Assembly: GCA_025642065.1 (NCBI GenBank)
Contig: JAODUP010000471.1
Location: 581,001 to 645,000 of the forward strand
Direction of reading: 5' to 3'
Length of the DNA: 64,000 bases
Origin: Paralvinella palmiformis
Lineage: Eukaryota > Annelida > Polychaeta > Terebellida > Alvinellidae
A model generated the notes under the pieces. It was not told the DNA's origin and searched no databases. It saw only the letters and a program-made list of their open reading frames with translations. Of this stretch, positions 23,822-31,366 are shown piece by piece. Every line of letters starts with the position of its first letter. Position 1 is the stretch's first letter. Position numbers and translations under genes: made by a program.

Positions 23822-26173
23822 CATTTACCAAGAAATATTTTTATCTGTCATCTAGATAGTAGATAGGTTTGATTCTCTCATGGGAAGTTTAGGCATTTAA
23901 GCCTAAAACATTTACCTTCATCAATTCCACGTGGAAGGTAAACACTTTACAATGGATCCCGCGAAAATTGTGGAAATACTGAGGTCGACATTACAGCCCG
24001 ACCAATGGGAAAATGCTGAGAAACAATTAACTATGCAGACGTTAACACCCTGTCTGCTGTAGGCACCACCAAACAAAAAGTCATTGAGTGTCTATCGCAA
24101 GAATCTCTAGCTCCAGTTGACTGGTTCCGTGATAACATGATGGAGGCGAAGCCAACAAAATTCCAAGCGATAGGACTCAGAGACTCTGATGATACCTCCA
24201 ACATCCCCATAGCTGACAGTAACACAAAGTCAGAGAAACAGGTACAGCTACTAGTTGTAACTATCGACGAGAAACTGAATTTCCATCAGCGGGTAAGCAC
24301 ACTCTGCAGGAAAGCTGGTGCTCAGCTCCGTGTCCTTCGGCGACTGTCTGGTTATCTAGACCAACCATCTTGTTTGAGAATTTTCAGGTGCTTTATACTG
24401 AGCCACTTCAATTACTGTTCTCTAGTCTGGAACTTGTGTGGAGAGGTACATACAGCTAGAATAGAACATATCCAGTACAGAGCTCTGAAATTTGTTTATA
24501 ACAACTTTGACTCCAGCTATGATAAACTTCTGACCCATGTCAAACTACCAACTCTAGAATTATCTCGCAAGAGGGCAATCTTGGTCGAGTTATACACGGC
24601 TGTTAACAAACTCTCTCCCTCTTTTATGTGGGATTTATTCCATGTGAAAGATGTGAAATACAACCTGAGAAACTGTAATTATCTACCGTAGGTCCCGGCC
24701 ATTAACTGATTATGCAGAGGACAGTTTTAGGCCTAAAATATCATGATTTATTGTGTTACCGTCCAATAAGCCGACCTAAAAATCTGAACTTTTCCCTGTA
24801 GTATTTCCAGCCCAGGTTACGTTTTGAACACAGAAAATAATTTTGTTTTCATAATTTGTTATTTTTTATACTATCAATAGATCAAGGCAAATTATAACCA
24901 TCATTTAAGCAAACTGTTAGCGCATATGTAGGACCTCAAACTTAAATTAACGGCGTGATTAAACATTCAATGAACTGTATATGAAGTCAATGACTTAGAA
25001 GTAATTATATATATTGTCAATTACTACTGAGCCTTTGATGGTATGTTTTGGTCACTAACTTGGCAATAACCAAGACAATGTAATTGTAAATCGCCGGTAT
25101 ATGAGGTCAGTTAGTAAGTATAACTTTCTATTGAAAATAAATTAATTAATTAGTAATTATCCTGTTATTAATATAAATATGCTCATACAAAATATATATA
25201 TATGGGGGCATCCTAATCATATGTCTATGCCACTAGGCGAATGATATACGACGCTCTTGGGTACGAGTTGTCTTGTTATCAGTGCTGCCTTCATGAAATA
25301 CATTACTGAGTCAAACAACGTTTATCCATCATTACACAAATCAGTTTTACATATAAATATTGATTTTCATTATAAAGCCAAGTATAACTATCATCAACTT
25401 GTTTCACTTCTATTTTAACCCCATGAATGCATGAGTTTAAATTAAAATAACAATTGATGTACGTTTGCATCTAGACCTAGAAACTTTTCTCTCGATGACT
25501 GGATTTCTTGGCACTGAAATAGCACCGGCCATTAAGCTGACCTCCCAAAATATGAGTCAAAATGTTGACACGAAGTCTCCGCTTAATTGCCGGGGGCTAC
25601 GGTATGTATCAAACAGTGTCGAACCAAGAAATATGGACAAGATTCATTATCTAATTATTATTATGGTGCTAAGCTGTGGAATGTTTTACCTCATGAACTG
25701 AAAATGTGTTAAGATGGATGGATGGATGGATGTTGTTTAACGACACATCGGCACAATTTAGGCCATTCAGTGTCCTAGGTCTAAAATGTGTTAAGGCCAG
25801 GGATAGACTGTTTCTATTTCAATATTTGTGTGCCAGTGGTATGAGTGTCGTGTTAATTTCTTAATTTCATTATATATATTTCATCATTTTGTCAGCAATA
25901 TTATGCTTTGCCTAACGCTAAATCTGTTCTAAACATTGACGTTAAATAAAAAGTATTTGTATATTCTAATAAATAATAATTAAAAACCATTGTCATTGAA
26001 GACCTACCTTGAACGAGATATCTCTGCCTGAAGGTGGAAGGTTGCGAAGAAACTGTATAATAATTAAAGTGGTCCAGAATTTGTTCGAAATATTTTTCCG
26101 AATATGAAGGAATGTCACCAGATATTAAACTCAAAAACGAGCAAAATGTCACAACTATCTTAATGAATTCCAT
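13619..26173 (-). CDS. Peptidase family S28 serine carboxypeptidase (Pro-X carboxypeptidase/DPP2-like), first two coding exons
   Basis: This is a lysosomal or secreted serine exopeptidase that cleaves at prolyl bonds, related to PRCP, DPP7 and PRSS16. Exon 1 (26173-26008) encodes a signal peptide ([19 protein letters not shown]) and the mature N-terminus [13 protein letters not shown]...TFRQRYLVQ. Exon 2 (13755-13619) encodes [19 protein letters not shown] and ends VVFCEH, where the family continues with an RYYG motif. The exon-1 donor (GTAGGT) and exon-2 acceptor (AATAG) join in phase 1 to complete the Asp codon; exon 2 ends at a GTAAGT donor. The 101 residues seen align without a gap to the family start. 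The catalytic Ser, Asp and His would lie in later exons, which I did not find between 1 and 13618, so the gene probably continues beyond the left edge. The intron is 12.3 kb and crowded with repeats. PRCP versus DPP7 subtype is not resolved. Confidence 0.88.
14130..14275. repeat. AT-rich minisatellite of about 23 bp
   Basis: Five to six imperfect copies of AATAAATATCACATTTTGT lie in the S28 intron. Confidence 0.75.
14950..15105. repeat. 42-bp minisatellite, four copies
   Basis: Copies start near 14955, 14997, 15039 and 15081, each holding a GCCxGGAAAAT word and a GTACCCAGAATTACT-like word. The 70-codon minus-strand frame here is the repeat read through. Confidence 0.75.
15183..15553 (-). mobile_element. 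Long tRNA-derived SINE, second family
   Basis: On the minus strand it starts GAGCTCCGGTGGCCTAGCGG with an A box (TGGCCTAGCGG), and a canonical B box GGTTCGAACCC follows about 40 bp on. The body is about 300 bp and unrelated to SINE family A. A 10-bp direct repeat, ATCAGTAATT, flanks it at 15173-15182 and 15554-15563. It lies in the S28 intron, in the gene's own orientation. Confidence 0.85.
15800..15988 (-). mobile_element. tRNA-derived SINE, family A, copy 4
   Basis: Near full length, from the GGTGCCTCC-like head to the ATCATCATC tail. A 9-bp direct repeat, TGACAACAG, at 15788-15796 and 15991-15999 probably marks the target duplication. Confidence 0.85.
16388..16450 (-). mobile_element. tRNA-derived SINE, family A, 3' fragment
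   Basis: Only the tail portion remains (GATGATTAATGTTTTACAG-like through TAGGCTAAATGGG), diverged from the other copies. Confidence 0.6.
16510..16531. repeat. (GT)n microsatellite
   Basis: Eleven GT units. Confidence 0.9.
17650..17836 (-). mobile_element. tRNA-derived SINE, family A, copy 5, intact target duplication
   Basis: The full-length copy is flanked by a perfect 14-bp direct repeat, TCAAGTAGTCTAGA, at 17636-17649 and 17837-17850. The A and B boxes are close to consensus. The duplication fixes the element's ends exactly and implies a fairly recent insertion. Confidence 0.92.
17856..17900. repeat. (AT)n microsatellite
   Basis: It begins five bases beyond the right target duplication of the SINE at 17650. 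Confidence 0.95.
18116..18146. repeat. (AT)n microsatellite
   Basis: About 15 AT units. Confidence 0.95.
18662..18718. repeat. (AT)n microsatellite
   Basis: About 28 AT units lie immediately upstream of the LINE relic. Confidence 0.95.
18725..20330 (+). pseudogene. Decayed LINE reverse transcriptase, clade not assigned
   Basis: Reverse transcriptase blocks follow in order on the plus strand: [17 protein letters not shown] and [27 protein letters not shown] (the first catalytic Asp); [28 protein letters not shown] (the catalytic FADD box); [11 protein letters not shown]; then [16 protein letters not shown] and later [10 protein letters not shown] from the C-terminal domain. Several stops and frameshifts separate them. 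It ends near 20330 after a GT/AT tract and a GAAAATTGGAAATAAA tail, probably its 3' end. There is no endonuclease domain, so it is 5'-truncated. It lies in the S28 intron, antisense to that gene. Confidence 0.85.
20260..20310. repeat. (GT)n(AT)n microsatellite at the LINE 3' end
   Basis: It lies just before the GGAAATAAA tail of the LINE relic. Confidence 0.85.
21250..21306. repeat. Inverted repeat with arms of about 21 bp
   Basis: CGCATACCGCGTATGGAATT is followed 15 bp later by its near-complement ATTCCATATATGCGGTATGC, giving a strong hairpin inside the candidate transposon. Confidence 0.8.
21877..22061 (+). mobile_element. tRNA-derived SINE, family A, copy 6
   Basis: The head GGCGCCTCCATGGTCTAG carries a clear A box and the B box is GAGTTTGAATA. 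The tail reads GTAAAACATCAATCACC. The flanks TCCACTAAG and TCTACTAAG are a probable target duplication with one change. Confidence 0.85.
22500..23160. other. Intronic stretch, nothing recognised
   Basis: It lies within the S28 intron. There are local repeats of CTAGAGTCTAG-like words around 22755-22830 but no coding sequence. Confidence 0.4.
23777..23816. repeat. (AT)n microsatellite
   Basis: About 20 AT units. Confidence 0.95.
23952..24028 (+). pseudogene. Importin-7/8-like N-terminal coding fragment
   Basis: An ATG at 23952 opens a frame of 26 codons starting [15 protein letters not shown] and ending ENAEKQL. This resembles the extreme N-terminus of importin-7/8 family nuclear transport receptors, which begin MDP and end their first helix pair with an AExQL motif. 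Resemblance stops at 24028, where LINE sequence begins in another frame with no splice donor between. It therefore looks like a captured 5' end of a transcript or a fused fragment. The identification rests on a short stretch recalled from memory and is moderate. Confidence 0.5.
24029..24691 (+). pseudogene. LINE reverse transcriptase C-terminal fragment
   Basis: One open frame runs from the catalytic region ([12 protein letters not shown], where the usual YADD box reads YADV) through [39 protein letters not shown] and [13 protein letters not shown] to [21 protein letters not shown]. These are the standard blocks downstream of the active site in CR1/L2/jockey-type LINEs. It differs from the relic at 18725. 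It begins exactly at the active-site box and the second catalytic Asp is lost, so it is inactive. Confidence 0.85.
25714..25782 (-). mobile_element. 5'-truncated retroposon tail with (ATCC)n end, copy 2
   Basis: A 69-bp insertion is flanked by a perfect 13-bp direct repeat, AAAATGTGTTAAG, at 25701-25713 and 25783-25795. It is nearly identical to 7681-7751 over about 60 bp but has its own target duplication, so the two inserted independently. Confidence 0.88.
26008..26173 (-). CDS. S28 peptidase, coding exon 1 with signal peptide
   Basis: The frame is open from 26230, but the Met at 26173 is the likely start because a hydrophobic signal sequence follows it directly. The 55 codons end in the family motif FRQRYLVQ at a GTAGGT donor (26007-26002). 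Confidence 0.85.
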
Positions 26174-26316
26174 TATTAGATCTACCGGTATAAGTCTAGA
26201 CCCTGCCAAAACAACCGTTAGACTGTTCAACAGCTAAATACTAATGGATAGAGGGAAATAATAAACTACGGCTAAAAAAAATTATCAGTCACCTTTTTAT
26301 AAAATTTTATTAATAA

Positions 26317-26715
26317 TCAAATAAATAAGTGAACTTTATTGTAGTTGTCAATATGCGAAAATAAGTTTATAGCTGTTAGCAGCTTTTCTAGTTCCGGCGT
26401 CATTTCCGGTGGTAGCCATATTTCGTCTGGTGTTTGTGTCTGGTAGAAACATGATTTATTTTTAACAGTATCATCATAATTAAACACGAGACAAAAGGGT
26501 AAATAATATTGAATATATTTTTCTAATGTGACATAATAACTTATTAAATAACTTGGTGGCTTGCTACATTTCACCTGTCCAGTATCCAATCTAAATTTAC
26601 CGGCGTTTTTGTATGACAACATGATGTCGATACCGGGCCACATGTTATGAGTCATGAATACATTCAGTTTAACAGTGAAGTGTTCCAGTGTCACCGTTAT
26701 AATATGTGCATGCAT
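26317..26715 (-). CDS. Unidentified 132-codon frame upstream of the S28 gene
   Basis: I do not recognise this protein. The frame reads like real protein: mixed composition, aromatic residues, a Cys-Ser-Lys-Pro-Pro segment near the middle and an ending TPELEKLLTAINLFSHI. It has no transmembrane segment and no low complexity. An AATAAA polyadenylation signal on the minus strand (about 26311-26306) follows within a few bases of the stop, as at the end of a gene. It could be the terminal exon of a minus-strand gene whose earlier exons lie at higher coordinates, ending about 140 bp before the S28 start codon. I saw no clear splice acceptor upstream. A transposon remnant is the alternative. Confidence 0.4.
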   Translation of the reverse strand: MHAHIITVTLEHFTVKLNVFMTHNMWPGIDIMLSYKNAGKFRLDTGQVKCSKPPSYLISYYVTLEKYIQYYLPFCLVFNYDDTVKNKSCFYQTQTPDEIWLPPEMTPELEKLLTAINLFSHIDNYNKVHLFI

Positions 26716-27168
26716 GATGTAACAAATAATGTAAAAGTTTTAGTCAGTATGGTACAGTAACAGTGTCGTATGTTCAGGGTATAATCAGGTAGTTTTATGC
26801 AGGGTTTTATGCTTTCTTCAGAAATGACAGTCATATGATTATCATGATTAGATAATACCTATTTTAGGTTATTTATTACTAAATTAGGCACTTTCATAAA
26901 AATTTAATTTGATAGTTCGATTAAAAAAAAATATACAAGCATAAACCCAGCAGGCACCAGACGTTGGATCAATGTTGTCTTCTGACGTTGGATCAATGTT
27001 ATGAAAATGGTTGTATTTGAAAATTGGATCAATGGATCAATCGCTTATACAATATCTTTCTCATTTATACACACAAGAAACACAATAATATATATACAAC
27101 AAATATAATTGATATTGTTACTATACCAGCATCATGGCTGATTGGAATGTAAGGGGCTGGTGCAGTAA

Positions 27169-27176
27169 GATTTCAT

Positions 27177-27220
<44 letters not shown>

Positions 27221-28857
27221 TTTATATATATCAATTACATCCGCCATAAAGTATTTTGGATGAAATTTCAGTATGGTTAAATCAGCTGCACAATATGATG
27301 TACCCATGATAATTAAAAACAGTTGCAATAAGACTTGTTCAAAATACAAAATGAATTGAATATTCATCTAGAACATGACAACATACAAGTATACCAATTC
27401 TATTTTGTACAATTTGTAATTCACAATCAAGTTATAAGCCAACGCAATAGCACTCTGCCAAAAGTTTGAATAGTTTCATGGATGGCCAATCAAATTTGAA
27501 TAATCTGTTCAGTACATTTTACATTATTTTGGTGAAATTATTATTAACCTAGCCAAATTTATAAAAGACATATTCCTCAAAATAAAAAAAGTGCATAATA
27601 TGTCCATAGCTGCAAACGTATGAATAACATCTATAATAACCGACTCCAGTCCAAAATAAATATATTAGCTACCACACTTATCCTGTAACTGTACATGTCT
27701 AAGTGTATGCAAAGAGTGCAAGCATCTTTTGGAATATGGTGCCAATGTCGTCTAAGGATTCCAATCGCTTCTTGAAAAGCAATTCTTGTACATGCATTTC
27801 TTACTGCAAGTCGGCAAAGTCCTTTCCAATATCAAGCTCTTCACCATCATCATCTGACAAATTCTCAGATCCATAACTAGATATGATAATGTCCGAGTTG
27901 TCTGATTCCTGATCATTTGTATCACCACTGCTGTTATTAGAATCCTGTGTATTGCTGTCATCTCTACCATCCACATGACAAGATGAGTCAGTATCACCTT
28001 TCTCATGTCCACTAGGAGCAAAACTAGCACCTACTAGTACATTGGCTTCATCCTTATCACTGCTATTAGCTTCAGCAAGAGTCAGTACTTCAGCTTGAAG
28101 CTTTCTCCATCTTTTCAAGTAGGCCATGCAGTAATATTCAGTTTGGACCTAGGAATACATGTACCAGTATGAACATTTATAACTTTCTGCATATGTGTCA
28201 ATGGGTGGGGAGGCATGCGTACTGTAAAGCCATTACCTATTTTCTGCCTTTTATTTTGCTGCTTTCACATAGGCGACCAACAGCAAAAATTAATGGGAGC
28301 GAATATTTTTTGGTTTATGCTGAAAATAGCGAGAACGTTGATCATCATGGAAAGCTGGCTAAAATAAAAACCTTTTTCGAGTCAACGACATGATATTAAT
28401 TTTGAAACAAGATAATAGGTTTTAACCATGCAGCTTAATTATACCTCGATAATGTCAACGGTCATGGTCCCAAATGAAAGCCTATAACCAACTTTTGATA
28501 AGTCATCAACAATAATTAATAATGTTTTGGGTCATAATATTCATATTTACCATTTCTGAGATATAAGACACTCCCTCACTGTCTCTGAGAAATGAAAATG
28601 AGTACAAATCGGAGGTATTGAACTTTTCAGCATTTTACAGATTTGATTCTTTTTCATGAAAATTCCCCCCCCCCGAGACTGAAAATAGCGAGAACGTTAT
28701 TAAAACAAACCATAAATGATAATCATGAAACACAAACTAATCATCTAATGTGAAAATAATTTATATCTGAAATGTGAAATTTTCTCATTCAAACGATCTT
28801 TATTTTCTGGTCTAAAAAACCCAGCCCTTTCCTGGAAGTCAAATGGTCGCCCCCTAG
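27169..28857. repeat. 1.69-kb tandem duplication, copy 1
   Basis: From AGATTTCATTACA to GGTCGCCCCCTAG this segment is nearly identical to the adjoining one. It starts with an AT/AC microsatellite that differs in length between copies. Confidence 0.95.
27801..28127 (-). CDS. Acidic 108-codon frame in duplicated unit, copy 1
   Basis: Not recognised. It starts MAYLKRWRKLQAEVLTLAEA, a basic helix-like N-terminus, then becomes rich in Asp, Glu, Ser and Asn (QESDNSDIIISSYGSENLSDDD) and ends at DFADLQ. Low complexity makes homology hard to judge. It may be one exon of a transposon-encoded protein, because it lies inside an inverted-repeat element. The same frame in the next copy is unchanged. Confidence 0.35.
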   Translation of the reverse strand: MAYLKRWRKLQAEVLTLAEANSSDKDEANVLVGASFAPSGHEKGDTDSSCHVDGRDDSNTQDSNNSSGDTNDQESDNSDIIISSYGSENLSDDDGEELDIGKDFADLQ

Positions 28858-28867
28858 ATTTCATTAC

Positions 28868-28904
<37 letters not shown>

Positions 28905-30546
28905 TTTATATATATCAATTACATCCGCCATAAAGTATTTTGGATGAAATTTCAGTATGGTTAAATCAGCTGCACAATATGATGTACCCATGATAATTAA
29001 AAACAGTTGCAATAAGACTTGTTCAAAATACAAAATGAATTGAATATTCATCTAGAACATGACAACATACAAGTATACCAATTCTATTTTGTACAATACA
29101 TCATACAGTAGTGTAATTCACAATCAAGTTATAAGCCAACGCAATAGCACTCTGCCAAAAGTTTGAATAGTTTCATGGATGGCCAATCAAATTTGAATAA
29201 TCTGTTCAGTACATTTTACATTATTTTGGTGAAATTATTATTAACCTAGCCAAATTTATAAAAGACATATTCCTCAAAATAACAAAAGTGCATAATATGT
29301 CCATAGCTGCAAACGTATGAATAACATCTATAATAACCGACTCCAGTCCAAAATAAATATATTAGCTACCACACTTATCCTGTAACTGTACATGTCTAAG
29401 TGTATGCAAAGAGTGCAAGCATCTTTTGGAATATGGTGCCAATGTCGTCTAAGGATTCCAATCGCTTCTTGAAAAGCAATTCTTGTACATGCATTTCTTA
29501 CTGCAAGTCGGCAAAGTCCTTTCCAATATCAAGCTCTTCACCATCATCATCTGACAAATTCTCAGATCCATAACTAGATATGATAATGTCCGAGTTGTCT
29601 GATTCCTGATCATTTGTATCACCACTGCTGTTATTAGAATCCTGTGTATTGCTGTCATCTCTACCATCCACATGACAAGATGAGTCAGTATCACCTTTCT
29701 CATGTCCACTAGGAGCAAAACTAGCACCTACTAGTACATTGGCTTCATCCTTATCACTGCTATTAGCTTCAGCAAGAGTCAGTACTTCAGCTTGAAGCTT
29801 TCTCCATCTTTTCAAGTAGGCCATGCAGTAATATTCAGTTTGGACCTAGGAATACATGTACCAGTATGAACATTTATAACTTTCTGCATATGTGTCAATG
29901 GGTGGGGAGGCATGCGTACTGTAAAGCCATTACCTATTTTCTGCCTTTTATTTTGCTGCTTTCACATAGGCGACCAACAGCAAAAATTAATGGGAGCGAA
30001 TATTTTTTGGTTTATGCTGAAAATAGCGAGAACGTTGATCATCATGGAAAGCTGGCTAAAATAAAAACCTTTTTCGAGTCAACGACATGATATTAATTTT
30101 GAAACAAGATAATAGGTTTTAACCATGCAGCTTAATTATACCTCGATAATGTCAACGGTCATGGTCCCAAATGAAAGCCTATAACCAACTTTTGATAAGT
30201 CATCAACAATAATTAATAATGTTTTGGGTCATAATATTCATATTTACCATTTCTGAGATATAAGACACTCCCTCACTGTCTCTGAGAAATGAAAATGAGT
30301 ACAAATCGGAGGTATTGAACTTTTCAGCATTTTACAGATTTGATTCTTTTTCATGAAAATTCCCCCCCCGAGACTGAAAATAGCGAGAACGTTATTAAAA
30401 CAAACCGATAATCATGAAACACAAACTAATCATCTAATGTGAAAATAATTTATATCTGAAATGTGAAATTTTCTCATTCAAACGATCTTTATTTTCTGGT
30501 CTAAAAAACCCAGCCCTTTCCTGGAAGTCAAATGGTCGCTCCCTAG
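28858..30546. repeat. 1.69-kb tandem duplication, copy 2
   Basis: It begins at the same AGATTTCATTACA word and ends GGTCGCTCCCTAG. Differences from copy 1 are few: a 13-bp insertion near 29097-29112, shorter AT and poly-C tracts, one short deletion near 30405 and a handful of substitutions. Confidence 0.95.
29498..29824 (-). CDS. Acidic 108-codon frame in duplicated unit, copy 2
   Basis: It is identical in protein sequence to the frame at 27801-28127. Identity probably reflects the youth of the duplication more than selection, since the flanking non-coding sequence is equally well conserved. Confidence 0.35.
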   Translation of the reverse strand: MAYLKRWRKLQAEVLTLAEANSSDKDEANVLVGASFAPSGHEKGDTDSSCHVDGRDDSNTQDSNNSSGDTNDQESDNSDIIISSYGSENLSDDDGEELDIGKDFADLQ

Positions 30547-30793
30547 CATTAACATGTCAATTACAGTACCTAACCTAGCAATGCGTAGACATGCATGCTG
30601 AGTGATTGAAGTCCGACAACTTGATCGATCAATATTCAATAAAAGAAATGATATTTCAAGAAACTTTATGCAGCATCATGTTTCATGACAATTCATATTA
30701 CTAAATACACAAGTTTGGTACAACTTATATACATACTTACCAGTATCCTAGAATTTCTATAGTTTCGAAAAAATCGCTGCGCTACATTCAAAT

Positions 30794-30842
30794 CACTGAC
30801 CTATAGACCTCTATACGTATATAGGTCAGTGGTTCAAATGAG
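30794..30842. repeat. Inverted repeat with 12-bp arms
   Basis: CACTGACCTATA is followed by TATAGGTCAGTG after a loop of about 22 bases, within the candidate element. Confidence 0.7.
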
Positions 30843-31366
30843 CTTAGGATGGCGTGATGTCAGAATCTGGGGATTGTGGGATAGATTTAGCTAGGCCGCT
30901 TGATAGCTGTAGCCAGAGTTGTGGCTTGGTTTTGAACAAATGTATATCAATTAGGTGCGAAATTCCACCAGATAGCCCCATAACAGATATACACACAATA
31001 ACGGCTTCTCAAATGATAATCTTAAAATAGTAAATTATATATGATGGAAAATACAACATTGATCCAACATCGCAATACCGATCTAAATCCAACACGATAT
31101 AATCCAGTCCAGCTACATTGGATATGCATTGGGTTCGCGTTGTGCGACGTAGCGATATAAAATCGACCTATTCCCGACATTGGGTGCCTGCTGGGAAGAG
31201 TTCAGTTTCTATATCTGTATACAGTTTGAATTATGTAGATACTATACTATAGGTAACATGTAAAGAAAGTTATACACATTTTAATCGGATAAATCTCATG
31301 AATTTATGTCACCAATTACTATTTATTAGCATTGCCGTAATTTTGACCGTTGTAATGATAACATCT

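Larger units (their letters stand above)
26946..31195. mobile_element. Candidate 4.25-kb inverted-repeat DNA element
   Basis: The left end reads CCCAGCAGGCACC and the right end GGTGCCTGCTGGG, a perfect 13-bp terminal inverted repeat. Just inside, a subterminal word matches in inverted orientation: GACGTTGGATCAATGTTGT on the left (about 26960-26978, repeated at about 26983) and GATGTTGGATCAATGTTGT on the minus strand near 31053-31071. The interior holds a 1.69-kb tandem duplication with an acidic reading frame. No clear target duplication is visible (AA at both edges at most). The class is not assigned. Confidence 0.65.
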
